Translations under genes and position numbers: made by a program
Notes under the pieces: generated by a model
Seen by the model: the letters and a program-made list of their open reading frames with translations, nothing else
What the model was told of the DNA's origin: nothing
The model's database searches: none
In this document: positions 27,736-37,208 of the stretch, piece by piece
Layout: each line of letters starts with the position of its first letter
Numbering within the stretch: position 1 is the stretch's first letter
NCBI RefSeq assembly: GCF_020731355.1
Contig: NZ_JAJFZK010000002.1
Coordinates: 62,001 to 126,000, forward strand
Source: Bacillus sp. REN16
Lineage (GTDB): Bacteria; Bacillota; Bacilli; Bacillales; Bacillaceae_L
Direction: 5' to 3'
Length of the DNA: 64,000 nucleotides

Positions 27736-28095
27736 TTATTTTACCCAAGCTTCTTCAAACTTCACTTCATTAAATCCTACCGTTACCTTGTTACCATCTG
27801 TTGTGAGTGGGCGCTTAATTAGCATTCCATCAGATGCAAGTAGTTCAAGTAATTCATCCTCAGACGCGGAAGCCATTTTATCCTTCAACCCAAGTTCGCG
27901 GTATTTTTGTCCACTAGTATTAAAGAATTTCTTTAATTCCAATCCGCTGGTTTGATACAGTTCTTTTAATTGCTCTTTTGAAGGTGGGTTTTCTACAATA
28001 TGTACTTCATTAAAATCAACCTGATGCTCCTCTAACCATTTTTTCGCTTTTCGACAGGTTCCGCATTTTGGATACCAATAAAATGTTAATGCCAT
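27736..28095 (-). CDS. yusI: ArsC/Spx-family protein YusI
   Basis: The 119-residue protein has the N-terminal redox pair in WYPKCGTCRKAKKWLEEH (CGTC near residue 11) and the C-terminal block GMLIKRPLTTDGNKVTVGF shared by arsenate reductase-like proteins. It lacks the RNA-polymerase contact features that I could use to call it Spx, so it is named only by similarity to YusI. Start ATG 28095 follows AAGGTGGTGAG. Confidence 0.85.
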   Translation of the reverse strand: MALTFYWYPKCGTCRKAKKWLEEHQVDFNEVHIVENPPSKEQLKELYQTSGLELKKFFNTSGQKYRELGLKDKMASASEDELLELLASDGMLIKRPLTTDGNKVTVGFNEVKFEEAWVK

Positions 28096-28227
28096 ATTCT
28101 CACCACCTTACAACCATATCTAACAAGAATATTTTAACATATTAGATTTTGAATTTAAAATGATTCAGTATACCAATGATTAATTTCGACTTATTTCAAG
28201 TTTCTCCTTCAAAGAAAAGAAAAAAAC

Positions 28228-28258
28228 GAAAGAAAAGCCCCTCGTAAAAAGGAGCTTC
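28228..28258 (-). terminator. Terminator of the fadNAE operon
   Basis: AAGCCCCT and AGGAGCTT arms with one mismatch; the minus strand continues CTTTTCTTTCG. It follows the fadE stop. Confidence 0.65.
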
Positions 28259-28272
28259 TTCTGATTAATTGA

Positions 28273-30057
28273 TTACACAGTGTATTTTTCAGCATCAATT
28301 AGAGTTGCTGCGATTTCACGTTTCTTCACGATCACATTTACTGGAGTAAAGCGGGTCAGTTTGCGCAAAGCAGATGTCATCATTCGCAATACATCACCTT
28401 CTTCTGTTGCAACAAGGGTCTCTTTTGCATGTGCTTCAATTTCATTGAAAGCTTCTTGAACAAATACTTGTGTGTACAGGATCTTTTGCTGATTCTTAGC
28501 TTCGCCTGATTTATTGATTGCTTTTTCAGTACGAAGAAGGACTGATTCCATCGCATAAATATTGGCTGCGATATCTGCAATATTTGCAAGGATTTCTTGT
28601 TCTTTCTCAAGTTTTGGACCAAATTTCTGTGCAGCAAGTCCTGCAATCATTAATCCTATCTTCTTCGCATTTCGAACTAGGTATTTCTCTTGCTCAAGAA
28701 CACCTTTGCCTACTTCCTCAGGCATAAGCATCATAAGTTCCTCTTGAAGTTGTGTTGCTTTCTCAAGCAAAGGTAATTCTCCCTTCAATGCCTTACGCAG
28801 GAATGTTCCAGGAACTAATAGGCGGTTGATTTCATTTGTTCCTTCGAAAATTCGGTTAATACGTGAATCACGGTATGCTCTCTCGATTTCATACTCTTGC
28901 ATAAATCCATATCCACCGTGGATTTGAACACCTTCATCAACGACATAATCTAATACTTCCGTATTAAAAAACTTATTAATTGAGCACTCAATTGCATATT
29001 CAGCAATAGATTTTGCCACTTCCTTACCATTTTTCACTTCTTCTTCTGATAGTTGGCCCATTCGGTCTTCGAAATAACCAACTGTACGGTACACGCTTGA
29101 TTCAGCAGCATAGATCTTTGAAGCCATGTTCGCCAATTTCTCTTGGATTAATCCAAATTTGGATATTGGGGTTTTGAACTGCTGACGTTGGTTTGCATAT
29201 TTTACCGCAAGTTCGAATGCACTCTTAGCTCCACCAACCGCACCTACACCCAGTTTATAGCGGCCAATGTTTAAAATGTTAAATGCAATCACATGACCTC
29301 TGCCAACTTCACCTAAAAGGTTTTCGACTGGAACGTGTGCATCCTCAAGAATTAATGTACGTGTTGAAGAGCTCTTAATTCCCATTTTCTTTTCTTCTGC
29401 ACCAGTAGATACTCCTGGATACTCCCGCTCAACAATAAATGCGGTGAATTTATCGCCATCAATTTTTGCATATACAACAAATACATCTGCAAAACCAGCG
29501 TTTGTAATCCATTGCTTTTCACCATTTAGGACATACTGAGTTCCTTCTGCATTTAATTTAGCAGTCGTTTTTGCACCAAGTGCATCAGAACCTGAACCTG
29601 GCTCTGTTAACGCATATGCTGCAAGCAGCTCACCTGTTGCTAATTTAGGAAGGTATTTTTGTTTTTGTTCTTCGTTACCAAACAGAACAATCGGAAGAGA
29701 GCCAATTCCAACATGTGCGCCGTGTGAAATGGAGAATCCCCCTGCTCTTGCCATTTTTTCCGCAATTAATGCTGAGCTTACTTTGTCTAGTCCTAGACCA
29801 CCATACTCTTCTGGCACGTCTACTCCTAAAAGTCCAAGATCTCCTGCACTTTTTAATAATTTGACAGAACGATCAAACTCGTGATTTTCAAGATGCTCTA
29901 CTTGTGGAAGAACCTCATTTGCTACGTAATCCTCCGTAGTTTTTGCTATCATTTTATGTTCATCAGTGTAATCTTCCGGTGTAAAAACACGGTCTGCTTC
30001 AAGATCCTCAATTAAAAAGCCCCCACCTAAAACGACTTTATCAGTTGCATTTGACAT
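28273..30057 (-). CDS. fadE: Acyl-CoA dehydrogenase FadE
   Basis: The 594-residue flavoprotein is the long form found in Gram-positive fad operons. [15 protein letters not shown] and [17 protein letters not shown] are FAD/substrate motifs near residues 145-185, [22 protein letters not shown] is the C-terminal FAD motif, and [13 protein letters not shown] holds the region of the catalytic Glu. A C-terminal extension of about 170 residues follows. It makes trans-2-enoyl-CoA in the first step of beta-oxidation. It is the last gene of fadN-fadA-fadE. Confidence 0.93.
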   Translation of the reverse strand: MSNATDKVVLGGGFLIEDLEADRVFTPEDYTDEHKMIAKTTEDYVANEVLPQVEHLENHEFDRSVKLLKSAGDLGLLGVDVPEEYGGLGLDKVSSALIAEKMARAGGFSISHGAHVGIGSLPIVLFGNEEQKQKYLPKLATGELLAAYALTEPGSGSDALGAKTTAKLNAEGTQYVLNGEKQWITNAGFADVFVVYAKIDGDKFTAFIVEREYPGVSTGAEEKKMGIKSSSTRTLILEDAHVPVENLLGEVGRGHVIAFNILNIGRYKLGVGAVGGAKSAFELAVKYANQRQQFKTPISKFGLIQEKLANMASKIYAAESSVYRTVGYFEDRMGQLSEEEVKNGKEVAKSIAEYAIECSINKFFNTEVLDYVVDEGVQIHGGYGFMQEYEIERAYRDSRINRIFEGTNEINRLLVPGTFLRKALKGELPLLEKATQLQEELMMLMPEEVGKGVLEQEKYLVRNAKKIGLMIAGLAAQKFGPKLEKEQEILANIADIAANIYAMESVLLRTEKAINKSGEAKNQQKILYTQVFVQEAFNEIEAHAKETLVATEEGDVLRMMTSALRKLTRFTPVNVIVKKREIAATLIDAEKYTV

Positions 30058-30114
30058 ATTATTTCCCCCTAATGATTTATTCTGAGGCTAACCTGGATGG
30101 TTAGCCGATATGTT

Positions 30115-31293
30115 TTACGCTAATAATTCAAATACTCCGGCAGCTCCCATTCCGCCACCGATACACATTGTGACAACACCAAACTGTACATTGCGTCGTT
30201 TCATTTCATGCATTAATGTAAGTGTTAATTTTGCTCCTGTACATCCAAGTGGATGTCCTAATGCAATTGCACCGCCATTTACATTTACTTTCTCTTCATC
30301 AAGACCAAGCTCACGAATAACTTGAAGTGATTGCGATGCAAAGGCCTCATTTAATTCAAATAATCCAATATCAGATAGCTCAAGACCAGCCATTTTAAGT
30401 GCTTTCGGAATAGCTGCTACTGGACCGATTCCCATGACTTCAGGCGGTACGCCTTGCACTGCGAACGACCTAAATTTCACGAATGGCGTTAAGCCTAAGC
30501 TAGTTGCTTTTTCACGGTCCATGACCATTACTGCTGCTGCACCGTCACTTGTTTGTGACGCATTTCCTGCGGTAACTGAACCAGTTACTGAGAAAGCAGG
30601 TCTTAATTTTGCTAATACTTCAAGATTTGTTTCTTCACGCACACCTTCATCCTGTGAGAACAGGATTTGCTTTTCGACTAATTTATTGTTTGCACCAACA
30701 TGACGAAGGGTGACATCAACAGGTACAATCTCATCTGCAAACTTTCCTGCTTTAATTGCAGCTGCTGCTTTTTGATGACTTCTTACCGCAAAAGCATCTT
30801 GGTCTTCACGGCTAACACCATACTTTACTGCAACTTGCTCGGCTGTATGGCCCATTCCCATATAATATTCAGGTGCTGTTTCTGCAAGTTTGGCGTTTGG
30901 ACGAACCACATGTCCCATCATTGGGACCAGACTCATAGATTCAGCTCCACCCGCAATGGCAGTATCAGAGTGGCCAAGCATTATTTTTTCGGATGCATAG
31001 GCAATCGATTGAAGGCCAGAAGAACAATAACGATTTACTGTAATTGCCGGAACTGTATGAGATAGTCCTGCTAACGCACCAATATTTCGTGCCATATTTA
31101 AGCCTTGTTCAGCCTCAGGCATTGCACAGCCGATGATTAAATCATCGATATTCCCATCATAATTCCCCGCACGCTTTAACGTTTCTTTGACAACTAACGC
31201 TCCTAAATCATCTGGTCTTACATTTGCAAGTGTCCCTTTTTTCGCTTTTCCAATTGGGGTTCTAGCTCCGGCAACGATGACTGCTTCTCTCAA
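30115..31293 (-). CDS. fadA: 3-ketoacyl-CoA thiolase FadA
   Basis: The 392-residue thiolase starts at TTG 31293 after AGGAGGGA. The nucleophilic Cys is in [15 protein letters not shown] near residue 90, the HGH-type motif [17 protein letters not shown] near 350 carries the catalytic His, and the second Cys is in [11 protein letters not shown] near 380. It cleaves 3-ketoacyl-CoA to acetyl-CoA in the last beta-oxidation step. The gap to fadE is 57 bases. Confidence 0.95.
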   Translation of the reverse strand: MREAVIVAGARTPIGKAKKGTLANVRPDDLGALVVKETLKRAGNYDGNIDDLIIGCAMPEAEQGLNMARNIGALAGLSHTVPAITVNRYCSSGLQSIAYASEKIMLGHSDTAIAGGAESMSLVPMMGHVVRPNAKLAETAPEYYMGMGHTAEQVAVKYGVSREDQDAFAVRSHQKAAAAIKAGKFADEIVPVDVTLRHVGANNKLVEKQILFSQDEGVREETNLEVLAKLRPAFSVTGSVTAGNASQTSDGAAAVMVMDREKATSLGLTPFVKFRSFAVQGVPPEVMGIGPVAAIPKALKMAGLELSDIGLFELNEAFASQSLQVIRELGLDEEKVNVNGGAIALGHPLGCTGAKLTLTLMHEMKRRNVQFGVVTMCIGGGMGAAGVFELLA

Positions 31294-31349
31294 ATATATT
31301 CCCTCCTAACTTTTTATCAGGCAAGAGATTGAAGGTATCAATCTCCTTT

Positions 31350-33734
31350 TTAGTTACGTAATGGTTTTCCTTTTACAAGCATATGTTGCATTCTTTGCTG
31401 TGTCTTTGGTTCACCAACAAGGCTTAGGAATGCTTCACGCTCTAACTCTAGTAAGTATTGCTCATCTACCTCTGTACCGTATGGAACATTTCCTCCCGCA
31501 ATAACCCATGCAAGCTTTTTCGCAATCTTAAGGTCGTGTTCTGAAATATAGCCAGAATACTTCATTGCTTGAGCACCTAGCAGTAATGTTGCATAGCCAG
31601 TTTCGCCAACTACAGGTACCTTCTTCCTTACCGGTGCTTTATACCCTTGTGCAGACAAAGCCAATACAGATTGTTTTGCATCATGGATTAGATGATCACC
31701 ATTAAAGCTTATACCGTCTTCTTTCGTTAAGAAGTTATTGGTGCGCGCTTCTTCAGCTGATGTTGAGACCTTTGCCATTGCAATTGTTTCGAATACTTTA
31801 TTTGCGACATTTTGAAGATTAACCTCGACACCTGCCGGCATTCCCCCAAGATGGTTGAGATAAAGTTCTTTGTTACCGCCACCGCCAGGGATAACACCAA
31901 CACCTACTTCAACTAGCCCCATGTACGTTTCGCTTGATGCTTGAACCTTAGCTGCCGGTAAACAGATTTCTGCACCCCCGCCTAGGGCCATTCCAAACGG
32001 TGCGACTACCACAGGTTTTTCACTGTATTTGATATTCATCATCGCTTGTTGAAAATTGCGTACGACTAGGTCAATGTCATAGAAATTATCATCCTGCGCT
32101 TCCATTAAAATCATCGCAAGGTTTGCACCGACACAGAAGTTTTTCGCTTGGTTTCCGATAACTAGACCTTTATAATTTTTTGCTACTTCTTCAAGCGAGG
32201 AATTGATCATCTGAATAATATCGAAACCGATTGCATTATTTGGAGACGTGAATTCCAACAATGCAACCTCATCACCTAAATCTATTAAACTAGCTCCACT
32301 ATTTTTCTTAATGACGCCATTTGTTTCTTTTAATGTTTTAATATGAATGTTCTTCGGATTTACTTTAGCAGCTTTGTATTCCCCATTTTGATAATAGGAC
32401 AAAGCGCCATTTTCTTTTTTGTAAAAAGAAGTATTTCCGTTTGCAAGCATTTCTTTAATCCACGCTGGTACTTCAACACCTTCTGCTTCCATCCTTTTCA
32501 CAGAATGTTCAAGTCCGATCGCATCCCACATTTCAAATGGGCCTAATTGCCAACCGAAGCCCCACTTCATTGCCTCATCAATGGCAACAATGTCATCTGC
32601 AATTTCACCTAGCAGATTTGCTGAATAGATGAGTGTTGGACTTGTTATGTTCCATAAAAGCTTTCCAGCTCGATCTTCCGCATATAAGAGGGTTCTTAGC
32701 TTATTCGCTGTACCTTTTACTTGCTTGATGGATGCCGTAACTGGAGTTTGGAGCTTCTTACGCTCTTGGTATTTAAGTGTTTCAGGGTTTAATTCCAGGA
32801 TATCCTTGCCTTTTTTTAAGAAGAAGCCTTGGCCGGATTTACTCCCTAGCCATCCTTTTTCCTGCATTTTCTTCATAAAGCCAGGGACATTGAAAACCTC
32901 TTGTTCATCGCCTTCAACTTGCTCATAAACATTGTTTGCAACGTGTATAAATGTATCTAGCCCTACAACATCCAGAGTACGGAAGGTGGCACTCTTTGGC
33001 CGGCCAATCATTGGACCTGTAACTGAATCCACTTCACCAATGCTATATCCACCTTTAAGCATTTCACGAACAGTCACAAGCAATCCATATGTTCCAATTC
33101 GGTTTGCAATGAAATTAGGTGTATCCTTCGCTTCAACGACACCTTTACCAAGTACGTCCTCACCAAAAGATTTCATAAATGAAAGTACTTCTGGGCTTGT
33201 GTTTTTTGTCGGAATCACTTCAAGCAATTTCAAATAACGTGGTGGATTGAAGAAATGTGTTCCTAAAAAGTGCTTTTGAAAATCTTCTGAACGTCCTTCA
33301 GCCATTGCTTCAACTGAAATACCAGACGTATTGGAGCTGACGATGCTGCCTGGCTTTCTTACCTCGTCGATTTGGCTAAATACTTTTTTCTTCACTTCAA
33401 GATTTTCAACAACCACTTCAATAACCCAATCAACATCCGCAAGCTTTTGGAAATCATCTTCAAAGTTCCCAGCTGTGATTAACGCGATGTTTTCCTTTGA
33501 GGTTAAAGGTGCCGGCTTTTGTTTTAGCAGCTTTTGGACCGCTAAGTTGCTCAAACGATTTCGAACTTCTTTATCTTCAAGTGTAAGCCCTTTCCTTTTT
33601 TCTGATTCTAAAAGTTCACGAGGAACAATATCTAATAGTAAGGTAGGTATTCCGATGTTTGCTAAATGTGCAGCAATACCTGAGCCCATAACCCCCGAAC
33701 CAAGAACTGCAGCTCTTTTAATGCTTTGGATCAT
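31350..33734 (-). CDS. fadN: 3-hydroxyacyl-CoA dehydrogenase / enoyl-CoA hydratase FadN
   Basis: The 794-residue bifunctional protein has an N-terminal NAD-binding Rossmann fold (AAVLGSGVMGSGIAAHLAN), and GTHFFNPPRYLKLLEVIP is the dehydrogenase signature near residue 155. The dehydrogenase C-domain is followed, from about residue 480, by a crotonase domain (FCVGANLAMILMEAQ and GGGAEICLPAAKV). This domain order is that of B. subtilis FadN. It hydrates enoyl-CoA and oxidises hydroxyacyl-CoA. It starts at ATG 33734 after GGGGGAAAC and is first in its operon, with promoter and FadR operator upstream. Confidence 0.94.
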   Translation of the reverse strand: MIQSIKRAAVLGSGVMGSGIAAHLANIGIPTLLLDIVPRELLESEKRKGLTLEDKEVRNRLSNLAVQKLLKQKPAPLTSKENIALITAGNFEDDFQKLADVDWVIEVVVENLEVKKKVFSQIDEVRKPGSIVSSNTSGISVEAMAEGRSEDFQKHFLGTHFFNPPRYLKLLEVIPTKNTSPEVLSFMKSFGEDVLGKGVVEAKDTPNFIANRIGTYGLLVTVREMLKGGYSIGEVDSVTGPMIGRPKSATFRTLDVVGLDTFIHVANNVYEQVEGDEQEVFNVPGFMKKMQEKGWLGSKSGQGFFLKKGKDILELNPETLKYQERKKLQTPVTASIKQVKGTANKLRTLLYAEDRAGKLLWNITSPTLIYSANLLGEIADDIVAIDEAMKWGFGWQLGPFEMWDAIGLEHSVKRMEAEGVEVPAWIKEMLANGNTSFYKKENGALSYYQNGEYKAAKVNPKNIHIKTLKETNGVIKKNSGASLIDLGDEVALLEFTSPNNAIGFDIIQMINSSLEEVAKNYKGLVIGNQAKNFCVGANLAMILMEAQDDNFYDIDLVVRNFQQAMMNIKYSEKPVVVAPFGMALGGGAEICLPAAKVQASSETYMGLVEVGVGVIPGGGGNKELYLNHLGGMPAGVEVNLQNVANKVFETIAMAKVSTSAEEARTNNFLTKEDGISFNGDHLIHDAKQSVLALSAQGYKAPVRKKVPVVGETGYATLLLGAQAMKYSGYISEHDLKIAKKLAWVIAGGNVPYGTEVDEQYLLELEREAFLSLVGEPKTQQRMQHMLVKGKPLRN

Positions 33735-33760
33735 TCACAGTTTCCCCCTTTGACTCGATT

Positions 33761-33778
33761 TGAATGAACACTCATTCA
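33761..33778 (-). promoter_or_regulatory. FadR operator of fadNAE
   Basis: TGAATGAACACTCATTCA is a palindrome matching the B. subtilis FadR box (TGAATGAnTAnTCATTCA) at nearly all positions. It lies just downstream of the predicted start point, where repressor would block transcription until long-chain acyl-CoA releases it. Confidence 0.85.
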
Positions 33779-33792
33779 TTTTCCCTTCAAAA

Positions 33793-33821
33793 AAAATATC
33801 CCTACTTCAATTTCAATCCAA
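33793..33821 (-). promoter_or_regulatory. Sigma A promoter of fadNAE
   Basis: On the minus strand TTGGAT (33821-33816), 17 bases, TATTTT (33798-33793). The FadR palindrome lies about 15 bases downstream of the -10. Confidence 0.6.
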
Positions 33822-33978
33822 GGATTTTGAATATCTAAAAGAATGAGTTCCTTTATATCTAAATATAAAACAATATTTAAATTTTCGCAATATATTCAAG
33901 AAACAATTTTTGTTTTTCTTTTTAATTTGAATGTAAGTAAGGGAATCAGGTGATTCTATGAATGGAGGTGACAATCGA

Positions 33979-34128
33979 ATGGCTAAAGTTGATAAAAACC
34001 CATCTAAACGTGCTGTTAGTGCAGCAAGCGTAAAAGGAAATGCAGGACCTGATTCCAGAGCAAAGTTTGGGAAAACCGGGTCCACAAACCAACAATACGG
34101 GGCGCATAATACGGGCGGAGAAGAATAA
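33979..34128 (+). CDS. yuzL: YuzL family small protein
   Basis: The 49-residue protein from ATG 33979, ten bases after GGAGGTGA, begins MAKVDKNPSKRAVSAASVKG and ends QQYGAHNTGGEE. It is basic and Gly/Asn-rich like a small acid-soluble spore protein. It fits YuzL, which in B. subtilis lies beside the fad and yus genes as here. It has its own terminator. The role in spores is unproven. Confidence 0.8.
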   Translation: MAKVDKNPSKRAVSAASVKGNAGPDSRAKFGKTGSTNQQYGAHNTGGEE

Positions 34129-34130
34129 CG

Positions 34131-34162
34131 AAAAGGGGGCTGTTGATGTACAGCCCCCTTTC
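34131..34162. terminator. Bidirectional terminator between yuzL and fadM
   Basis: AAAGGGGGCTGT (34132-34143) pairs perfectly with ACAGCCCCCTTT (34150-34161). Confidence 0.88.
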
Positions 34163-34166
34163 ATAT

Positions 34167-35084
34167 TTACTTCCCAAATACACCTTTTAAAACGAATGCT
34201 ACATTTGCTGGACGTTCTGCAAGACGTCTCATGAAATAACCATACCAGTCCGTTCCATATGGTACATACACACGCATCGTATAGCCTTCTTTTACAAGCT
34301 CCTCATGGCGTTCTGTACGAATTCCGTAAAGCATTTGGAACTCAAATTGGTCATGGCCGATATTATGCTCCTTCACTAATTCCTTCGTATATTGAATCAT
34401 TGCCTCATCATGTGAAGCAACTGCTGTATAGTTTCCATTTAACAAATGCATCTTTATGATTTTCTTAAAATTATCGTCGACATCCTTCTTCTCTGGGAAT
34501 GCCACTTCAGGAGACTCCTTATAGGCACCCTTGACGAGGCGAAGATTCGGATTATAATCATTAAGGTCCTCAATATCCTTCACAGTACGATATAAATAAG
34601 CTTGAATGACCGTTCCTACATTATCGTAGTTTTTTCGGAGCTCTTTAAAGATCTCGATTGTCTTCTCGCACCTACTATAATCCTCCATATCAATGGTAAC
34701 GAAGACATTATTTTCTTTTGCAGCATCAAGTATTCTGCGCATATTACTCATTACTACCTCATCCGAAATATCCAAGCCCATTGAGGTCATTTTTAGAGAA
34801 AGCTGCGCATTCAATTTTTCTCGACCAATTGCTTTAATTGCCTCAATCGATCCGTCAGCCATCAGATTAGCTTCTGCTACACTATCAACAAATTCTCCAA
34901 GGTAATCAATGGTTACAGCAAGGCCCTTTGCATTAAGCTCTTTAATTTTTTTCAGGGCTAACTCAATGGTTTCCCCGGCAACAAATCTTGCTGCACCGAA
35001 GCGTAATCCATATTTTCTCGCCATTTTTGTAAACGCTTTATTTTTCGATAAAAATAAAAAGAAATTTCGTAAAACTTGTTCCAT
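34167..35084 (-). CDS. fadM: Proline dehydrogenase (FadM/YusM, PRODH family)
   Basis: The start is the ATG at 35084 with GAGGGGGAAC upstream; a longer frame to 35120 has no site. The 305-residue protein is a PRODH TIM barrel: FVTIDMEDYSRC, IQAYLYRT and LRLVKGAYKESPEVAF give the flavin and substrate loops, and FEFQMLYGIR and VYVPYGTDWYGYFMRRLAERP are the C-terminal signature. It oxidises proline to pyrroline-5-carboxylate. No P5C dehydrogenase gene is adjacent. In B. subtilis the equivalent gene is called fadM (yusM) for its location. Confidence 0.92.
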   Translation of the reverse strand: MEQVLRNFFLFLSKNKAFTKMARKYGLRFGAARFVAGETIELALKKIKELNAKGLAVTIDYLGEFVDSVAEANLMADGSIEAIKAIGREKLNAQLSLKMTSMGLDISDEVVMSNMRRILDAAKENNVFVTIDMEDYSRCEKTIEIFKELRKNYDNVGTVIQAYLYRTVKDIEDLNDYNPNLRLVKGAYKESPEVAFPEKKDVDDNFKKIIKMHLLNGNYTAVASHDEAMIQYTKELVKEHNIGHDQFEFQMLYGIRTERHEELVKEGYTMRVYVPYGTDWYGYFMRRLAERPANVAFVLKGVFGK

Positions 35085-35301
35085 GCCAAGTTCCCCCTCG
35101 AAACGTACTCTAGTTGACATTCTACTAATCTCTCAAATTCACATATAGTTTATCATGTTTATTTTACATTGAATATACATCTGAAAAATTTTATTAAACG
35201 TTTACATTTTGTAATCTATCTATATTTTCAATATATGCATTGCATACAAAAACGTTTTGTTGGCAACCTAATATTGAAAAAACGTAAAAGGAGGCTTTTA
35301 T

Positions 35302-35604
35302 ATGCAGCAACAGCAAGCTTTTTATACACCAAAAGGAGCTCAAATGGCTGAAGCACCTGCGGTTATTACATCAAAGGATTTGTTGTATTTAACCGATATG
35401 TTGTCCTGGAACCTTTTAGCATTAAAAAAGGCACATTTCTTTGCAAGTCAATGCCAGATGGCCGAAATTTCACAGGCCATCGAAAAATCATGTCAAATGC
35501 ACCAACGCCACTATCAGCAAATTTTAAATCATATGGAAAAGCATACTGGGCAGCAGCCGCAACAACCTGGTCAAAGCCAAATTCAAAGCCAGCAAATGCA
35601 ATAA
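35302..35604 (+). CDS. Small spore coat protein, CotF-like, first of a pair
   Basis: The 100-residue protein starts at ATG 35302 after AAAGGAGG. SKDLLYLTDMLSWNLLALKKAHFFASQC and SQAIEKSCQMHQRHYQQIL form a helical CotF-like core. The C-terminal tail is rich in Gln and Pro (GQQPQQPGQSQIQSQQMQ). It is followed 17 bases later by a second CotF-like gene. Mother-cell expression is expected, but I could not place a sigma E or K promoter with confidence in 35121-35290. Confidence 0.75.
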   Translation: MQQQQAFYTPKGAQMAEAPAVITSKDLLYLTDMLSWNLLALKKAHFFASQCQMAEISQAIEKSCQMHQRHYQQILNHMEKHTGQQPQQPGQSQIQSQQMQ

Positions 35605-35620
35605 AAAAGGGGGTTACATA

Positions 35621-35998
35621 ATGAATCAACCAATGAACCAACAGATGAATCAGCAGATGAATCAAAACCAAAACCAAGTAAAAAATCCTAAAACCACTGT
35701 GCCAAAAACGCCGCAAATGAATGATCGCGACTTTATCAACGATATGCTGGCAACAGAAAAATACATGACAGCAGCATATAGCACTGCCTTAAATGAAATG
35801 AGTCATGACGGGCTATATGAGGATATCCGTTCCATTTTTAATGAAACGCAGGATTGTCAACGAGAGCTCTATAATCTCATGTTTAAAAATGGCTGGTATA
35901 AGCTTGAAGAAGCAGAAACACAAAAGGTTCAACAAAAACTACAACAGTTTTATAACTATACAACAACACAATTTCCAAACCATAATACTATTCAGTAG
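35621..35998 (+). CDS. Spore coat protein, CotF family (YusN-like)
   Basis: The 125-residue protein has an N-terminal Asn/Gln/Met-rich repeat tract (MNQPMNQQMNQQMNQNQNQ) and a CotF core: MNDRDFINDMLATEKYMTAAY, then ETQDCQRELYNLMFKNGWY, conserved at the end of CotF domains. It forms a two-gene operon with 35302-35604. B. subtilis has a CotF-like gene (yusN) in this position between the fad genes and yusV. Confidence 0.82.
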   Translation: MNQPMNQQMNQQMNQNQNQVKNPKTTVPKTPQMNDRDFINDMLATEKYMTAAYSTALNEMSHDGLYEDIRSIFNETQDCQRELYNLMFKNGWYKLEEAETQKVQQKLQQFYNYTTTQFPNHNTIQ

Positions 35999-36039
35999 AA
36001 AAAAAGAGATGAAGCCCTTTATAGGTGCCTCATCTCTTA
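35999..36039. terminator. Bidirectional terminator after the coat operon
   Basis: AAGAGATGAAGC (36004-36015) pairs with GCCTCATCTCTT (36027-36038) with one mismatch. It serves the coat genes and the minus-strand siderophore locus. Confidence 0.8.
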
Positions 36040-36285
36040 TTTCGTTCTTGAACGATGTTCTTCATTCAATTTCTTGATTTCTGTTATGATTTCCTTGATA
36101 CCTTCTTTGGCATCCGGATATGTTTCGTTCCAATGCTTAGCAAGTGGTGGCATTGATTTTGAAATATGCATGTAAAGCGACCAAAGCTTTACTTTTTCCT
36201 TTAATTCAGGTGAACTTTCACCAAGTAAAAGCTCTGTGTACTTCTCTAGCAATCCATCAACTTGTTTTTCTATTTTTTGATTCAT
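36037..36285 (-). CDS. yusU: DUF2573 family protein (YusU-like)
   Basis: The 82-residue helical protein contains LLEKYTELLLGESSPELKEKVKLWSLY and MPPLAKHWNETYPDAKEGIKE, which match DUF2573 (B. subtilis YusU) as I remember it. It overlaps the end of the FhuF-like gene by 29 bases, so it belongs to the same transcript. Its partner or activity is unknown. In B. subtilis yusU also precedes yusV, which supports a link with iron uptake. Confidence 0.68.
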   Translation of the reverse strand: MNQKIEKQVDGLLEKYTELLLGESSPELKEKVKLWSLYMHISKSMPPLAKHWNETYPDAKEGIKEIITEIKKLNEEHRSRTK

Positions 36286-37063
36286 CTTTCTTATCTCCCA
36301 TTTTGCAATTTAGCGGGCATGTTTTGCAGCGGTCCCCAGTACTCGTTGTCTTATAGTAAAGACAGCATGTTTTCCTTGTTCGGATGTTTTGGTCATATTC
36401 TGGACGATATACCTTAACACCAAAATAGCGTGTTAACGGGTTGAAGGCAATCGGCCCAAACAGTTCCCCTTCCGCTTTCTTTATTAGGAACTCAAAGTCT
36501 TCCTCGATGATTTTTCGTTTATCATCGAACTTTGGTTTGGCTAAAACAGATTCATAGAGCCAATACACATAAATTGCAATGTTTTCCCAAAGAACCTTTT
36601 TCGATAGGCCCGAATGTTTTGTAAGTGTTAGTAAGACTTCGTGGATATGATCATGAAAAATGGCGTGAACCGTCTCAGCTCTCCATTGCTCCCGAGAATC
36701 AGAAGGTGCAGGTACTGTTTGAAGGTCGGAAAAATAGAACTTCGGATTCCAATACCAGATTTTCTCCTCGTCGCTTGTTTCTAATGAAATATTAGATAAT
36801 GAGACATTTAATCGTTTATTTAAAATTGTCATTGCAAACAAATTCAGGACCGCAAAAAAGCCATAACGTTTCATGAACATGGATGCCGCGACTCGTTTAT
36901 CCGGTGCTGAAATTTTTTGTCCGATATTCTTTATATATTGCTTTATTTTTTCATCCTCAAAAAGCTCTATCACTGGACTTGATAGATTTGATTTAAATCT
37001 CTTGTCACTAAAACGAAATTCCTTTAATTGTTCGATTTCACTTTCCAAAAGGAAATTAGACAT
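36257..37063 (-). CDS. FhuF-like ferric siderophore reductase with C-terminal 2Fe-2S motif
   Basis: The ATG at 37063 is seven bases after TAGGAG; another ATG lies one codon upstream. The 268-residue protein ends in CC, eleven residues, C, two residues, CPL (in KTCCLYYKTTSTGDRCKTCPL), the 2Fe-2S ligand pattern of E. coli FhuF and the Bacillus ferric-siderophore reductase FchR. The N-terminal part resembles the IucA/IucC C-terminal and FhuF region. It would reduce Fe3+ from imported siderophore in the cytoplasm. It lies directly after the transporter ATPase gene. Confidence 0.82.
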   Translation of the reverse strand: MSNFLLESEIEQLKEFRFSDKRFKSNLSSPVIELFEDEKIKQYIKNIGQKISAPDKRVAASMFMKRYGFFAVLNLFAMTILNKRLNVSLSNISLETSDEEKIWYWNPKFYFSDLQTVPAPSDSREQWRAETVHAIFHDHIHEVLLTLTKHSGLSKKVLWENIAIYVYWLYESVLAKPKFDDKRKIIEEDFEFLIKKAEGELFGPIAFNPLTRYFGVKVYRPEYDQNIRTRKTCCLYYKTTSTGDRCKTCPLNCKMGDKKDESKNRKTS

Positions 37064-37087
37064 CATTATACTCCTACCTTACTTTAT

Positions 37088-37208
37088 CAAATGCGCCATG
37101 GCGTATTTGCGCCCAGATTTTTTCGAGCATGCTCGAAAAGTTTCCTTTGAAAATCTGTGGCATCCGCCGGAGGCTTAAACTTTATTCAGCTGCTGCTGAA
37201 TAAAGTTT
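37088..37208. repeat. Chain of palindromes between yusV and the reductase gene
   Basis: Three palindromes follow one another: GCGCCATGGCGT near 37093; the 20-base perfect palindrome TTTTCGAGCATGCTCGAAAA (37120-37139) inside AGATTTT/AAAATCT arms (37115-37121, 37150-37156); and AAACTTTATTCAGC (37177-37190) against GCTGAATAAAGTTT (37195-37208). The last one overlaps the final codons of yusV. It is probably an interspersed repeat, but only one copy is here. Confidence 0.65.
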
